Assembly: GCF_026011795.1 (NCBI RefSeq)
Contig: NZ_BRVS01000002.1
Coordinates: 181,976 to 245,975, forward strand
Length of the DNA: 64,000 nt
Source of the DNA: Arthrobacter mangrovi
Lineage (GTDB): Bacteria > Actinomycetota > Actinomycetes > Actinomycetales > Micrococcaceae
Reading direction: 5' to 3'
Both the position numbers and the translations under genes were made by a program. Below are positions 35,597-45,882 of this stretch, piece after piece. Every line of letters starts with the position of its first letter. The first letter of the stretch is position 1. A model generated the notes under the pieces. The model searched no databases. It worked only from the letters and a program-made list of their open reading frames with translations, and was not told the DNA's origin.

Positions 35597-36475
35597 ATGC
35601 CCCACACAGCAACAACAGCACCCTTGGGCACGCTTGTCCAAGGCACCGTCAGCCCGGTCCTCCCGGTTCCGTCGTCGATCCCGAGGCCCGAGTACGCCTG
35701 GAAGCCGGCGCCGGCGAAATTCACCGGTTCCGAGGTCAAGGACGCGGAAACCATCGAGCGGATCCGCCGCGCCAGCCGGATCGCCGCGCAGGCGATCGTC
35801 GAGGTGGGCAAGCATATCCGTCCGGGAGTGACTACGGACGAGCTGGACCGGGTGGGCCACGAGTTCCTGCTGGACCACAGCGCCTACCCGTCCACACTGG
35901 GCTACCGGGGCTTCCCCAAGTCCCTGTGCTCCTCGGTCAACGAGGTGATTTGCCACGGCATCCCGGACAGCACCGAGCTGCGCGACGGGGACATCATCAA
36001 TATCGACATCACGGCGTACGTCGACGGCGTCCACGGCGATACCAACTACACCTTCCTGGTCGGCGACGTGGACGAAGAGTCCCGCCTGCTCGTCGAGCGG
36101 ACGCAGGAATCGCTCAACCGCGCCATCCGGGCGGTGGCGCCGGGCCGTGAGATCAACGTGATCGGCCGCGCGATCGAATCCTACGCCAAGCGTTTCGGCT
36201 ACGGCGTGGTCCGCGACTTCACCGGGCACGGTGTCGGCGAGGCGTTCCATACCGGCCTCATCATTCCCCATTACGACGCCGCCCCCGCCTACAGCCGGCT
36301 GATCGAACCCGGCATGGTCTTCACCATTGAGCCGATGCTGACGCTGGGCACCATCGAGTGGGACATGTGGGACGACGACTGGACCGTCGTCACGAAGGAC
36401 CGCAAGCGGACCGCACAGTTCGAACACACCCTGGTGGTCACCGAAAGCGGAGCCGAAATCCTGACTTTGCCCTGA
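35597..36475 (+). CDS. map: Methionine aminopeptidase, type I
   Basis: 292 aa metalloenzyme that removes the initiator methionine from new proteins. Metal ligands: two Asp in [17 protein letters not shown], His in GHGVGEAFH, Glu in TIEPML and Glu in QFEHTL. The N-terminal extension of about 45 residues holds a PEYAWKP-type segment typical of actinobacterial MAPs with a ribosome-contact tail. Translation of this gene itself appears leaderless. ppgK follows after 53 bases. Confidence 0.95.
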   Translation: MPHTATTAPLGTLVQGTVSPVLPVPSSIPRPEYAWKPAPAKFTGSEVKDAETIERIRRASRIAAQAIVEVGKHIRPGVTTDELDRVGHEFLLDHSAYPSTLGYRGFPKSLCSSVNEVICHGIPDSTELRDGDIINIDITAYVDGVHGDTNYTFLVGDVDEESRLLVERTQESLNRAIRAVAPGREINVIGRAIESYAKRFGYGVVRDFTGHGVGEAFHTGLIIPHYDAAPAYSRLIEPGMVFTIEPMLTLGTIEWDMWDDDWTVVTKDRKRTAQFEHTLVVTESGAEILTLP

Positions 36476-36483
36476 CCAGCAAG

Positions 36484-36489
36484 TAGGCT
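36484..36489 (+). promoter_or_regulatory. Candidate -10 element of ppgK
   Basis: TAGGCT, 39 bases before the ATG at 36529. Here a short leader and a Shine-Dalgarno (ACGGAG) are present, unlike the leaderless genes. Confidence 0.4.
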
Positions 36490-36528
36490 GGCCGCAAACA
36501 GGACCGGCGGACCACGGACGGAGCGTTG

Positions 36529-37344
36529 ATGGGCGAGATGGACGATAGCCGGAAGGCCGCAAAGAAGGCTGCCCGGTCTGTCCTCGGTATCGATATCGGG
36601 GGCACCGGCACGAAGGGCGGCATCGTCGACCTGAAGAAGGGCAAGCTGGTCGGGGACCGTGTCCGGCTGGACACGCCCAAGCCGTCGACCCCGGAGGCCG
36701 TCGCCGAAGTGGTCGCCGCCCTCGTCGAGGAACTCTCCGCGCGCCCCGAGGGGCCGCCGCCGCATGCGCCCGTGGGCGTGACGTTCCCGGCCATCATCCG
36801 GCACGGCGTGGCGCTCTCAGCGGCGAACGTGGACCCGAGCTGGATCGGGACGGATGTCGACAGGCTCCTGAGCGAGCGCCTCGGACGCGAAGTCCAGGTC
36901 ATCAACGACGCCGATGCCGCCGGACTCGCGGAGGCGCGCTTCGGCGTGGGCGCCGGGCGCGGCGGCACCGTCCTGGTGATCACGCTGGGCACCGGTATCG
37001 GTTCCGCCTTCATCTTCGACGGCCAGCTCGTCCCGAACGTCGAGCTGGGGCACCTCGAGTTGGACGGCTTCGATGCCGAAACCAAGGCCTCGGCCACCGC
37101 GCGGGAGCGAGACGGCCTCGACTGGGACGAATACGCCGTGCGCCTGCAGCGCTACTTTTCCCACGTGGAGTTCCTCTTCTCCCCCGAGCTCTTCATCGTG
37201 GGCGGCGGAATCTCCAAGCGCAGCGAGGATTTCCTGCCGAAGCTCAAGCTGGCCACGGAGATCGTGCCCGCCGAGCTCAAGAACAACGCGGGCATCGTCG
37301 GCGCCGCCCTGCAGGCCGCGCACCACTTCAACTACCGCAAGTAG
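36529..37344 (+). CDS. ppgK: Polyphosphate glucokinase (ROK family)
   Basis: 271 aa cytosolic kinase that phosphorylates glucose with polyphosphate or ATP. Phosphate-1 motif LGIDIGGTGTKGGIVD near residue 17, catalytic Asp region VINDADAAGLAE near 125, phosphate-2 LGTGIGSAF near 155, and the ELGHLE segment. Zinc-binding CxCGxxGC motifs of other ROK proteins are absent, as in PpgK. ATG at 36529 is chosen because ACGGAG is 5 bases upstream; the TTG one codon earlier is less likely. PpgK is characteristic of actinobacteria. Confidence 0.92.
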   Translation: MGEMDDSRKAAKKAARSVLGIDIGGTGTKGGIVDLKKGKLVGDRVRLDTPKPSTPEAVAEVVAALVEELSARPEGPPPHAPVGVTFPAIIRHGVALSAANVDPSWIGTDVDRLLSERLGREVQVINDADAAGLAEARFGVGAGRGGTVLVITLGTGIGSAFIFDGQLVPNVELGHLELDGFDAETKASATARERDGLDWDEYAVRLQRYFSHVEFLFSPELFIVGGGISKRSEDFLPKLKLATEIVPAELKNNAGIVGAALQAAHHFNYRK

Positions 37345-37373
37345 CCGGTGTCAGGCAGCCGCGCCCCCGGCAG

Positions 37374-37874
37374 CTACCGCGCGGTCAGCGGGCGCTGCTT
37401 GCCGGACGGCCCCGCCTTCGCCGCGGCTTCGGTCTCCGAGCGCAACTGCCCGATGGCCGACTCGAAGTCATCGAGCGATTCGAACCCCTGGTACACGCTG
37501 GCAAACCTCAGGTATGCCACCAGGTCCAGCTTCTTCAGCGGTCCCAGGATCGCCAGGCCGACTTGGTGCGCATCGATCTCCGCCGCGCCGCTGGCACGCA
37601 CGGTCTCCTCGACCTCCTGGGCGAGGAGCGCCAGGTCGTCATCCGTCACCGGCCGGCCCTGGCACGCTTTGCGCACACCGTTGATCACCTTGGACCGCGA
37701 GAACGGCTCACCTGCGCCCGAGCGCTTGACCACGCTGAGGCTGGTCGTCTCCAGCGTCGTGAACCGGCGGCCGCACTCCGAGCACTGCCGGCGTCGGCGG
37801 ATGGCCGAGCCGTCCTCGGTCAGCCTGCTGTCGACGACGCGGGAATCCGCATTGCGGCAGAACGGACAGTACAC
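37374..37874 (-). CDS. nrdR: Transcriptional repressor NrdR
   Basis: 166 aa nucleotide-sensing repressor of ribonucleotide reductase genes. N-terminal zinc ribbon CPFC and CSEC (residues 3-6 and 31-34), then the ATP-cone domain with [19 protein letters not shown] start with GGAAGGGAG 7 bases upstream. No nrd gene lies in the window and no NrdR box is seen beside it, so it acts at a distance. Convergent with ppgK (29-base gap) and followed upstream by hisD on the same strand. Confidence 0.95.
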   Translation of the reverse strand: MYCPFCRNADSRVVDSRLTEDGSAIRRRRQCSECGRRFTTLETTSLSVVKRSGAGEPFSRSKVINGVRKACQGRPVTDDDLALLAQEVEETVRASGAAEIDAHQVGLAILGPLKKLDLVAYLRFASVYQGFESLDDFESAIGQLRSETEAAAKAGPSGKQRPLTAR

Positions 37875-37918
37875 GCCGCACTCCCTTCCTGGCCCGCGCT
37901 GGCGGATCCATCGTTAAG

Positions 37919-37942
37919 GCCGCTGGAATGCTTCACAGCGGC
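37919..37942 (-). terminator. Hairpin after hisD
   Basis: GCCGCTG (37919-37925) pairs with CAGCGGC (37936-37942). It lies 15 bases downstream of the hisD stop and upstream of nrdR, so it may reduce read-through. Short stem, no T-run. Confidence 0.4.
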
Positions 37943-37956
37943 AGGCTTTGGGTATG

Positions 37957-39342
37957 TTACCGGCCGGCAGGCGGCGCAGCTGCTGCTGCAGCGTCCCGGA
38001 ACCGGACCGACACCGCGTCCCCGTGCGCCGGCAGGTCCTCGGCTTGGGCGAGGGCTACGATATGCCCGCCGACCTCCTGCAGCGCGGCACGCCCGTAATC
38101 GATGATCTGCACCGCCTTGAGGAAGGTCGTGACATTCAGGCCCGAGGCGAACGTGGCCGTTCCGCTGGTAGGCAGGACATGGTTCGAGCCCGCGCAGTAG
38201 TCGCCGAGGCTGACCGGGCTGTAGTCACCGACGAAGATCGCCCCGGCATTGCGGATCCGCGCTGCCACGGCGGCCGCGTCCCGCGTGTGGATCTCAAGGT
38301 GTTCGGCAGCGTAGGCGTCGCACACGGCGATGCCCTGTTCGACGTCGTCCACGAAGATGATGCCCGACTGCGGACCGGTCAGCGCCTGCGCCACCCGCTC
38401 GGCGTGACGGGTGGCCGCCGCCTGCACTGCCAGTTCGGCGCGCACCGCATCGGCCAGGGCAGCCGAATCGGTGACCAGGACGGATGCCGCGTGCGGGTCG
38501 TGCTCCGCCTGGCTGATCATGTCCGCGGCGACGAAGGCCGGGCTGGCGGTCTCGTCCGCGAGGATCGCGATCTCCGTGGTCCCGGCTTCGGCGTCGATGC
38601 CGACGACGGACTTCACCAGCCGCTTCGCAGTGGCGACGAAAACGTTGCCCGGGCCGGTGACGACGTCCACCGGCTCCAGCGCAGGCCCGGCGTCACTGGC
38701 CGGCACCCCGTAGGCGAAGGCCGCGACCGCCTGGGCGCCGCCGATCGCGTAGACCTCGTCGATGCCCAGCAGCCGCGCTGCCGCCAGGATCGTGGGGTGC
38801 GGAAGGCCGCCGAAGTCCTTTTGCGGGGGCGACGCGAGGGCGATCGACCCGACGCCGGCGGCCAGCGCGGGAACAACGTTCATCACGACCGACGAGGGAT
38901 AGACGGCAAGTCCGCCCGGGACATAGAGCCCGACGCGTGCCACCGGAACCCACTTGTGCGTCACCGTGGCGCCGTCGGCAATGGGGACGACGGCGTCTGC
39001 CGGCTTTTGCGCCTCGGCGAAGGTCCTGGCGCGGGCGATCGACTCCTCGAGGCCGGCCCGGACCGCGGGATCCAGTGCCGCCAGGGCCTCTTCCAGTGCC
39101 TCCGCGGGAACCTTCGGGTGCGCCTGCTCGACGCCGTCGAAGCGCTGCGCCAGCTCCGCCAGGGCCTCGAAGCCGCGGCTCCGGACGCTGCCGATGATCT
39201 CTTCCACCGCGTGCGAGGCCACATCGAAAGTGGTTTCGGCACGCGGCATGGCGGCCTTCAGCTCGGCCGGGCCGAGCCGCCGCCCGCGCAGGTCGAGGAC
39301 GGGCAGGGCGAAGGATGAATCGGGGTTGGTCGCAGCAGTCAC
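37957..39342 (-). CDS. hisD: Histidinol dehydrogenase
   Basis: 461 aa zinc enzyme doing the last two steps of histidine synthesis (histidinol to histidine). Signature region [26 protein letters not shown] contains the Gln-His zinc ligands; VGLYVPGG and [11 protein letters not shown] are also typical, and EHLEIHT carries the catalytic Glu-His pair. GTG start at 39342 without a Shine-Dalgarno; TAGAAT ends 6 bases upstream, so it is probably leaderless. No other his gene is beside it. dnaE upstream and nrdR downstream are on the same strand. Confidence 0.95.
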   Translation of the reverse strand: MTAATNPDSSFALPVLDLRGRRLGPAELKAAMPRAETTFDVASHAVEEIIGSVRSRGFEALAELAQRFDGVEQAHPKVPAEALEEALAALDPAVRAGLEESIARARTFAEAQKPADAVVPIADGATVTHKWVPVARVGLYVPGGLAVYPSSVVMNVVPALAAGVGSIALASPPQKDFGGLPHPTILAAARLLGIDEVYAIGGAQAVAAFAYGVPASDAGPALEPVDVVTGPGNVFVATAKRLVKSVVGIDAEAGTTEIAILADETASPAFVAADMISQAEHDPHAASVLVTDSAALADAVRAELAVQAAATRHAERVAQALTGPQSGIIFVDDVEQGIAVCDAYAAEHLEIHTRDAAAVAARIRNAGAIFVGDYSPVSLGDYCAGSNHVLPTSGTATFASGLNVTTFLKAVQIIDYGRAALQEVGGHIVALAQAEDLPAHGDAVSVRFRDAAAAAAPPAGR

Positions 39343-39348
39343 GGTTCT

Positions 39349-39354
39349 ATTCTA
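39349..39354 (-). promoter_or_regulatory. -10 element of hisD (leaderless)
   Basis: TAGAAT on the minus strand, 6 bases (AGAACC) before the GTG. Located in the short dnaE-hisD gap. Confidence 0.5.
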
Positions 39355-39386
39355 CGTAAGCGCGGACCCAGGCCCGGATGACCGCG

Positions 39387-42300
39387 TCATACATCGAGGC
39401 AGGCGGGTCCGAGCAGGATCTTCAGGTCGCCGAATAGCGCGGGGGTCGGGTTGACCCTGAGGTCCACGCCGAGCTTCATCACCTCGATCTTGCGCGAGCT
39501 GTTCAGCCTCACCTGGACCTCGGTGGTCCCCGGGTGCGTCCGCAGGACATCCCCGAGTGACGAGACCATGGTTTCGGTGGCCTTGAAGCTGGCCATGGAA
39601 ATGACGACCGGGCCGGAATGGCCGTCACTCAGGTCGGGAACCGTCAATTCCTGCGCGTTGAGGGTGACGGCGCCGTCGTCGCGGCGCTGCAGGCGGCCGC
39701 GGACCACCACGATCAGGTCCTCGGCCAGGATCGATGAGATCGGACCGTAGACCTGCCCGAAGAACATGACCTCCATCGAGCCGCCCAGGTCCTCGACCTC
39801 GGCGCGGGCGTAGGCGTTGCCGCTGTTCTTGGCGATGCGGCGCTGCAGGGAGGTGATCATGCCGGAGATCGTGACGATGGAGCCGTCGGCCGGGCCCTCG
39901 TCGCTGATCACCGACGTGATGGACATGTCCGCATGCTGGCTGAGCAGGCCCTCGAGCCCCTGCAGGGGATGGTCGGAGACGTACAGGCCGAGCATGTCGC
40001 GCTCGAACGCCAGCTTGTCCTTCTTTTCCCATTCCGGCAGGTCGGGGATCTCCACCGCCAGCGCACCGCCGGCCTCGCCGCCGTCGTCGAAGGCGCTGAA
40101 AAGGTCGAACTGGTTCGCCGCCTCGTTCCGCTTGAGCACGATGACCGAGTCCACGGCCTCTTCGTGCACCATGGCCAGCGCGCGGCGCGGGTGCCCGAGC
40201 GAATCGAACGCGCCGGCCTTGATCAGGGATTCGATGGTCCGCTTGTTGCAGACAACCGCCGGGACCTTCTGCAGGAAGTCGCTGAAGTTGGCGAAATGCC
40301 CCTTCTCCTCGCGGGCGCCGACCATCGCATGGACGACGTTCGCTCCGACGTTCCGGACGGCGCCCATGCCGAAGCGGATGTCCTTGCCGACCGGAGTGAA
40401 GTTGACGCTCGATTCGTTGACGTCGGGCGGAAGCACGGTGATGCCCATGTGCCGGCACTCGTTCAGGTACATCGCCAGCTTGTCTTTGTCGTCGCCGACG
40501 GACGTGAGCAGGGCGGCCATGTACTCGCCCGGATAGTGCGCCTTCAGGTACGCCGTCCAGTAGGAGACCACCCCGTAGGCGGCCGAGTGGGCCTTGTTGA
40601 ACGCGTAGTCGGAGAACGGGAGCAGGATGTCCCACAGGGTCTTGATGGCGGCGTCGGAATAGCCGTTGTCCTTCATGCCCTGGGAGAAGCCGGCGAACTG
40701 CTTGTCCAGCTCCGCCTTCTTCTTCTTGCCCATCGCGCGGCGCAGGATGTCCGCTTGGCCCAGCGAGTAGCCCGCAAGCTTCTGCGCGATGGCCATGACC
40801 TGCTCCTGGTACACGATCAGGCCATAGGTGCCGCCGAGGATGTCCTCCAGCGGTTCGGCCAGCTCGGGATGGATCGGAACGATCTCCTGCAGCCCGTTCT
40901 TGCGCAGCGCGTAGTTGGTGTGCGCGTTGGCGCCCATGGGACCGGGACGGTACAGCGCCAGCACGGCGGAAATGTCTTCGAAGTTGTCCGGGCGCATCAG
41001 CTTCAGCAGCGACCGCATGGGACCGCCGTCGAGCTGGAAGACGCCCAGGGTGTCACCGCGGGCGAGCAGTTCGTAGGACGCCTTGTCGTCGAGGTCCAGG
41101 TCTTCCAGGACCAGGTCTTCGTCGCGGTTGAGCTTGATGTTCTCCAGGGCGTCCGAGATGATCGTCAGGTTCCGCAGCCCGAGGAAGTCCATCTTGATCA
41201 GGCCGAGGCCCTCGCAGGTCGGGTAGTCGAACTGCGTGATGACCTGGCCGTCCTGCTCGCGGCGCATGATCGGGATGATGTCGATCAGCGGGTCGGAGGA
41301 CATGATGACGCCGGCGGCGTGCACGCCCCACTGCCGCTTCAGCCCTTCCAGGCCCAGGGCAGTCTCGAAGACCTTAGCCGAGTCCGGGTCGGACTTGAGC
41401 AGCTCGCGCAGTTCCTCGGCCTCTCCGTAGCGCGGCGCATCCGGATTGTGCACATCCGGGAGGGAAATGCCCTTGCCCATGACGTCCGGCGGCATCGCCT
41501 TGGTCAGCCGCTCCCCCACGGAGAACGGGTAACCCATCACGCGTGAGGAGTCCTTCAGGGCCTGCTTGCCCTTGATGGTGCCGTAGGTGACGATCATGGC
41601 CACGCGTTCGTCGCCGTACTTCTCCGTGACGTACTTGATCACTTCGGAGCGGCGACGATCATCGAAGTCGACGTCGAAGTCGGGCATGGACACGCGGTCC
41701 GGGTTCAGGAAGCGTTCGAAAATCAGCCCGTGCTTGAGCGGGTCCAGGTCGGTGATCCGCATGGCGTACGCGGCCATGGAACCGGCGCCCGAGCCACGTC
41801 CCGGGCCTACCCGGATGCCGTTGTTCTTGGCCCAGTTGATGAAGTCCGCAACCACCAGGAAGTAGCCGGGGAAGCCCATCTGCGAGATGACGCCGATTTC
41901 GTAGTTGGCCTGCTTGCGCACCTCGTCGGGAATGCCATCGGGGTACCGGTAGTGCAGCCCGGCTTCGACTTCCTTGATGAACCAGGATTCCTCGTTCTCC
42001 CCCGGCGGGCAGGGGAATCGCGGCATGTAGTTGGCCGCGGTGTTGAACTCCACGTTGCAGCGCTCGGCGATCAGCAGCGTGTTGTCGCACGCCTCTTCGT
42101 AGTCCCGGAAGATTGCGCGCATTTCGGCCGGGGACTTCAGGTAAAACTCGTCGGCGTCGAACTTGAACCGCTTGGGGTCCGCCAGCGTCGAGCCGGACTG
42201 GACGCACAGCAGCGCCGCGTGCGACTTCGCATCCTCGGCGTGGGTGTAGTGCAGGTCGTTCGTGGCCACCAGCGGCAGCTTCAGCTCACGCGCCAGCTTG

Positions 42301-42938
42301 ATCAGGTCCGCCTGGACGTTGCGCTCGATGTCCAGGCCGTGGTCCATCAGTTCGCAGAAGAAGTTCTCCGTCCCGAGGATGTCGCGGAAGTCCGACGCCG
42401 CCTGCATCGCCTCCTTGTAGAGGCCCAGGCGCAGCTTCGTCTGGACTTCGCCCGAAGGACAGCCGGTGGTGGCGATGAGGCCCTTGCCGTAGGTCTGCAG
42501 GAGGTCGCGGTCCATGCGCGGCTTGTAGAGGTAACCCTCGAGCGAGGCGAGCGAGGACATGCGGAAGAGGTTATGCATCCCCTCGGTGGTTTCCGCCCAC
42601 ATGGTCATGTGCGTGTAGGCTCCGGCACCCGAAACGTCGTTGCGGCCGCCGTCGCCCCACCGCACACGCGTCTTGTCCTGCCGGGCGGTTCCCGGCGTCA
42701 GGTACGCTTCGACGCCGATGATGGGCTTCACACCTGCGTTTCGGGCCTTGTTCCAGAAGTCGAAGGCGCCAAAGACAAAACCGTGGTCCGTGGTGGCCAC
42801 GGATTCCATGCCGAGTTCCTTGGCATGGTCGAACAGGTCCGTCAGGCGGGCGGCCCCGTCCAACATCGAGTATTCGGTGTGGTTGTGCAGATGTACGAAG
42901 TTTCCCGTACCGGTTTTAGAGCTAGTCACTGTTGCCAC
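39387..42938 (-). CDS. dnaE: DNA polymerase III alpha subunit (DnaE1)
   Basis: Replicative polymerase, about 1183 aa. The N-terminal PHP domain starts FVHLHNHTEYSMLDG. The polymerase core has the catalytic aspartates in MPDFDVDFDD near 410, PGRGSGAGS, and the helix-hairpin-helix region after 850. The OB fold is near 1000-1090 (VTISGMITSLQRR). It is the standard dnaE type, not the error-prone ImuC/DnaE2 type, judged by the intact PHP and tau-binding tail. I start at the GTG at 42938 rather than the TTG just upstream, because TAGAAT ends 6 bases before the GTG, indicating a leaderless transcript. No LexA box is visible upstream. Confidence 0.95.
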   Translation of the reverse strand: MATVTSSKTGTGNFVHLHNHTEYSMLDGAARLTDLFDHAKELGMESVATTDHGFVFGAFDFWNKARNAGVKPIIGVEAYLTPGTARQDKTRVRWGDGGRNDVSGAGAYTHMTMWAETTEGMHNLFRMSSLASLEGYLYKPRMDRDLLQTYGKGLIATTGCPSGEVQTKLRLGLYKEAMQAASDFRDILGTENFFCELMDHGLDIERNVQADLIKLARELKLPLVATNDLHYTHAEDAKSHAALLCVQSGSTLADPKRFKFDADEFYLKSPAEMRAIFRDYEEACDNTLLIAERCNVEFNTAANYMPRFPCPPGENEESWFIKEVEAGLHYRYPDGIPDEVRKQANYEIGVISQMGFPGYFLVVADFINWAKNNGIRVGPGRGSGAGSMAAYAMRITDLDPLKHGLIFERFLNPDRVSMPDFDVDFDDRRRSEVIKYVTEKYGDERVAMIVTYGTIKGKQALKDSSRVMGYPFSVGERLTKAMPPDVMGKGISLPDVHNPDAPRYGEAEELRELLKSDPDSAKVFETALGLEGLKRQWGVHAAGVIMSSDPLIDIIPIMRREQDGQVITQFDYPTCEGLGLIKMDFLGLRNLTIISDALENIKLNRDEDLVLEDLDLDDKASYELLARGDTLGVFQLDGGPMRSLLKLMRPDNFEDISAVLALYRPGPMGANAHTNYALRKNGLQEIVPIHPELAEPLEDILGGTYGLIVYQEQVMAIAQKLAGYSLGQADILRRAMGKKKKAELDKQFAGFSQGMKDNGYSDAAIKTLWDILLPFSDYAFNKAHSAAYGVVSYWTAYLKAHYPGEYMAALLTSVGDDKDKLAMYLNECRHMGITVLPPDVNESSVNFTPVGKDIRFGMGAVRNVGANVVHAMVGAREEKGHFANFSDFLQKVPAVVCNKRTIESLIKAGAFDSLGHPRRALAMVHEEAVDSVIVLKRNEAANQFDLFSAFDDGGEAGGALAVEIPDLPEWEKKDKLAFERDMLGLYVSDHPLQGLEGLLSQHADMSITSVISDEGPADGSIVTISGMITSLQRRIAKNSGNAYARAEVEDLGGSMEVMFFGQVYGPISSILAEDLIVVVRGRLQRRDDGAVTLNAQELTVPDLSDGHSGPVVISMASFKATETMVSSLGDVLRTHPGTTEVQVRLNSSRKIEVMKLGVDLRVNPTPALFGDLKILLGPACLDV

Positions 42939-42944
42939 CAAAAC

Positions 42945-42950
42945 ATTCTA
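42945..42950 (-). promoter_or_regulatory. -10 element of dnaE (leaderless)
   Basis: TAGAAT on the minus strand, 6 bases (GTTTTG) before the GTG start. The same hexamer and spacing are found at hisD. Confidence 0.5.
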
Positions 42951-42986
42951 GGCGGCGGGCCCGGGTAAGCCCGAGCCGCCTCGCCA

Positions 42987-43922
42987 TCAGACCCGATGCT
43001 CGGCCAGCGCCTCGACGGCATAGGCCAGGTCAGCCGGGTAGTCGCTTTCGTATTCGACCCACTCGCCCGTGCCGGGATGCGTGAAGCCGAGCCTCTTGGC
43101 ATGCAGCCATTGGCGTGTAAGGCCAAGCTCGGCCGCCAGCTTGGGGTCCGCCCCGTAGGTCAGGTCGCCCGCGCACGGGTGGCGCAGGGCGGAAAAATGC
43201 ACGCGGATCTGGTGGGTCCGCCCGGTTTCCAGATGGACCTCCACCAGGGTGGCCCGTCCAAAGGCCTCCAGGACTTTGTAGTGCGTCACCGAGGGGCGTC
43301 CGTCCTCGACGACGGCGAACCGCCAGTCATAGCCGGGGTGCCTGCCAATAGGGGCGTCAATGGTCCCCTCCAGCGGATCGGGCAGGCCCTGAACCAAAGC
43401 GTGGTAGACCTTTTCCACCGAGCGGTCCTTGAAGGCACGCTTGAGCAGCGTGTAGCCATGCTCCGTCTTTGCCACCACCATGACCCCGGACGTGCCGACA
43501 TCGAGGCGGTGGACGATGCCAGCCCGTTCGGCTGCCCCGGAGGTCGAGATCCGGTACCCGCGTGCCGCCAGGATCCCGACCACCGTCGGCCCCACCCAGC
43601 CGGGTGACGGGTGTGCTGCTACCCCGACGGGCTTGTCGACAACGACGAAGTCGTCCTCGTCACCAAGTATCTTCATGTCCTCCACGTCCTCAACGACCAC
43701 GGCCAGCGGGTCACGTTCCTCAGGGCGGCTGACCCGCAGCTCGCCGTGGTCCGGGAGCCGCTCGGACTTGCCGACGACGCGCCCGGCGATCGTCACGTGG
43801 CCGCCGCTGCACCAGGCCGCCGCCGAGGAGCGGGAGATTCCCAGCAGTTGCGCGAGGGCGGCGTCCACCCGTTTGCCGGCGGTCTCCGGCCCGAGGGTGA
43901 ATGCCGAAATCTGCTCAGGCAC
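42987..43922 (-). CDS. rluD: RluA/RluD-family 23S rRNA pseudouridine synthase
   Basis: 311 aa. An N-terminal S4 RNA-binding domain ([21 protein letters not shown], residues 15-36) is followed by the catalytic domain with [10 protein letters not shown] near 140, whose Asp is the catalytic residue. Later motifs GRTHQIRVH and [10 protein letters not shown] are also family-typical. GTG start overlapping the lspA stop by 8 bases, so it is coupled to lspA; this lspA-rluD pair is common in bacteria. The exact target uridines (1911/1915/1917 for RluD) are inferred from the family. Confidence 0.92.
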   Translation of the reverse strand: MPEQISAFTLGPETAGKRVDAALAQLLGISRSSAAAWCSGGHVTIAGRVVGKSERLPDHGELRVSRPEERDPLAVVVEDVEDMKILGDEDDFVVVDKPVGVAAHPSPGWVGPTVVGILAARGYRISTSGAAERAGIVHRLDVGTSGVMVVAKTEHGYTLLKRAFKDRSVEKVYHALVQGLPDPLEGTIDAPIGRHPGYDWRFAVVEDGRPSVTHYKVLEAFGRATLVEVHLETGRTHQIRVHFSALRHPCAGDLTYGADPKLAAELGLTRQWLHAKRLGFTHPGTGEWVEYESDYPADLAYAVEALAEHRV

Positions 43923-44556
43923 TGTCCTGCCCCTGGGACGGCTCCTGCGGGCGGTCGCGACGGGTTCTGTCGACGCCGTCCTCGTCCTTCCCGTCCGTGA
44001 CCCGCCGGCCGTCCATGCCGATGCCGCGCAGCGTTAGCAGGCACCACAGGATGACCGAGCCGACGATGGCGGAGTCGGCGATGTTGAAGATGGCGAAATT
44101 CGGCAGGGCAATGAAGTCCACGACATGGCCGACGCCGAAACCGGGTTCACGGAACAGGCGGTCGGTCAGATTGCCAAGCACGCCGCCCAGCAGGAACCCC
44201 AGCGCCACGGACCACCAGAGCGACCGGATGCGGCCCGCGTAGAAGATAATGGCCGCCGCAACCACCGACATGATGATCGTAAAGACCCAGGTGTAGTCCT
44301 CGCCGATAGAGAAGGCAGCCCCCGAGTTGCGGATGAAGTGCCAGTGCAGCAGCGGCGGCAGGACCGGAATGATGTCTCCCTCGGACATCGTGCCCACCAC
44401 CCAGGCTTTGGTCAGTTGGTCAAGGCCGTACGCAAAGCCGGCGCAGGCAGCCAGGATCAGCACGAAACGGGCGGCGCCGCTCTTGCCCGCCGGAGGGCGG
44501 GCGGTTCCGCCGCTGCGGTCGGCAGGCGGCTGGTCGGCGGGGGTTGGTTCAGACAT
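43915..44556 (-). CDS. lspA: Lipoprotein signal peptidase (signal peptidase II)
   Basis: 213 aa membrane aspartyl protease that cleaves the signal peptide of prolipoproteins. Four helices lie between about 35 and 185. The catalytic aspartates are in GNLTDRLF and in [16 protein letters not shown] is the conserved loop. An N-terminal Pro/Ala-rich tail and a charged C-terminal tail ([15 protein letters not shown]) extend the usual 160-aa core. The start is the ATG at 44556, since GAAGGA is 3 bases upstream. Upstream, the wag31 terminator separates it from the dcw cluster. Confidence 0.94.
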   Translation of the reverse strand: MSEPTPADQPPADRSGGTARPPAGKSGAARFVLILAACAGFAYGLDQLTKAWVVGTMSEGDIIPVLPPLLHWHFIRNSGAAFSIGEDYTWVFTIIMSVVAAAIIFYAGRIRSLWWSVALGFLLGGVLGNLTDRLFREPGFGVGHVVDFIALPNFAIFNIADSAIVGSVILWCLLTLRGIGMDGRRVTDGKDEDGVDRTRRDRPQEPSQGQDSA

Positions 44557-44608
44557 GGTTCCTTCGGGCGGCAGGGCGGCGGGCAGGGACGTAAGCGGCA
44601 GTACGGCG

Positions 44609-44644
44609 ATGGCCGGTGTCAGGGGCAGCCCCGGCACCGGCCAT
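44609..44644 (-). terminator. Terminator after wag31, end of the dcw cluster
   Basis: ATGGCCGGTG (44609-44618) pairs with CACCGGCCAT (44635-44644), with an inner GGGG-CAG-CCCC extension. It lies 43 bases downstream of the wag31 stop on the minus strand. Confidence 0.65.
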
Positions 44645-44686
44645 TTGCATCCATGCCCGCGGCACGGCGCTCACATTCGCAGTGGT

Positions 44687-45373
44687 CTAGGAATCCTTGA
44701 TGTCAGGCGTCGCGAAAGAACCGCGTGCCTCGAGGTCCCGCAGCTGGCCCTCGATGTAGGCCTTCAGGCGCGAACGGTAATCCCGCTCGAATCCGCGCAG
44801 TTGCTCGAGCTTGCGCTCCAGGACGGCTTTCTGCTGCTCAAGGGCGCCGAGGGTCTTGCGGCTCTTCTCCTGCGCGTCGTTGACCAGGGTGCTGGCTTCG
44901 ATCTGGGCTTCCGCGATGATCTTGTCGCGCTGTTCCACACCGGCATTGACGTACTCGTCGTGCAGCTTCTGGGCCATGGCGAGCACGCCGGCGGCAGACT
45001 CGGCAGTGGCGGCGTGGCCGGAGGGCGCAGCGGCGGCGGCCGGTGCGGATGCCGCCGGTGCAGGCGCGGCGGCGGGAGCAGGTGCGGGTGCCGGGGCCTT
45101 GGCTTCTTCCTTGACCGGCTCCTTCGGCTCTTCCTTCACCGGCTCTTCGACCTTCGGCGCGGCGGCAACCGGAGCGGGGACGCTGGCCGTCGACGGCCGG
45201 CCTGAGGTGGCCTCGGCGAGCTTCTTGCGCAGCTCGTCGTTCTCCTGGTTCAACCGGCGCAGCTCTACGACAATTTCGTCAAGGAAGTCGTCGACCTCGT
45301 CCTGGTCATAGCCTTCACGGAACTTAGTCGGCTGGAACCTCTTGTTGACAACGTCTTCAGGCGTCAGAGCCAT
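44687..45373 (-). CDS. wag31: DivIVA-domain polar growth protein Wag31
   Basis: 228 aa coiled-coil scaffold that marks negatively curved membrane at poles and septa. The N-terminal DivIVA motif begins MALTPEDVVNKRFQ and carries the membrane-contact residues; GYDQDEVDDFLDEI follows. The first coiled coil covers about 28-55, then an Ala/Pro/Glu linker (60-130), then a second coiled coil (150-215). GAGGTG is 6 bases before the ATG. Last gene of the cluster. Phosphorylation by Ser/Thr kinases is known for the mycobacterial homologue; the equivalent site is not clear here. Confidence 0.94.
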   Translation of the reverse strand: MALTPEDVVNKRFQPTKFREGYDQDEVDDFLDEIVVELRRLNQENDELRKKLAEATSGRPSTASVPAPVAAAPKVEEPVKEEPKEPVKEEAKAPAPAPAPAAAPAPAASAPAAAAAPSGHAATAESAAGVLAMAQKLHDEYVNAGVEQRDKIIAEAQIEASTLVNDAQEKSRKTLGALEQQKAVLERKLEQLRGFERDYRSRLKAYIEGQLRDLEARGSFATPDIKDS

Positions 45374-45519
45374 GTGGTCACCTCATACTGGTTCTTGTAG
45401 ATCACGAATACATGCGAACGCGTTCATGACAACGGTAGCGAAAAGATTCCCTGACACGTTACATTCACTGCCTCTGAAAGTCAGCGTATAACTTTTCAGC
45501 ACCGAAGCATAACCGCGTG

Positions 45520-45810
45520 TCAGCGCGCCAGACCGGCGATGATGGCCAGCGCAATACTGGTCACGATGAAGAGGACCAGGAAGGCCAGGTCCAGAGAAAA
45601 ACCGCCGATCCGCAGCGGCGGAATCATCCGGCGCAGGGCCTTCAGCGGCGGATCCGTCACGGCATAGATACCGGAGGCAGTGACCAAGGCGACGCCCCTC
45701 GGACGCCATTGGCGCGCGAAGGTCTGGACGACGTCGAAGACAATACGGATGATCAGCGCAAGCTGGAACAGCATGAGGACGAGATAGAGCAGAACAAAGA
45801 TGATGGACAC
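45520..45810 (-). CDS. YggT family membrane protein
   Basis: 96 aa with two hydrophobic blocks: 1-26 (IIFVLLYLVLMLFQLALIIR) and 70-95 (LDLAFLVLFIVTSIALAI), flanking a conserved loop with DPPLKALRRMIPP. GTG start. Homologue of Rv2146c; it lies between sepF and wag31, the standard actinobacterial order. Thought to help osmotic or division functions, but the mechanism is not known. Confidence 0.9.
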   Translation of the reverse strand: MSIIFVLLYLVLMLFQLALIIRIVFDVVQTFARQWRPRGVALVTASGIYAVTDPPLKALRRMIPPLRIGGFSLDLAFLVLFIVTSIALAIIAGLAR

Positions 45811-45882
45811 GCCGGTTCCACGATTCCTAGCGTTGAAGGTGCAGGTACTTCACGAATACTGCCTCAGCGGCAGCCTCCGGCG

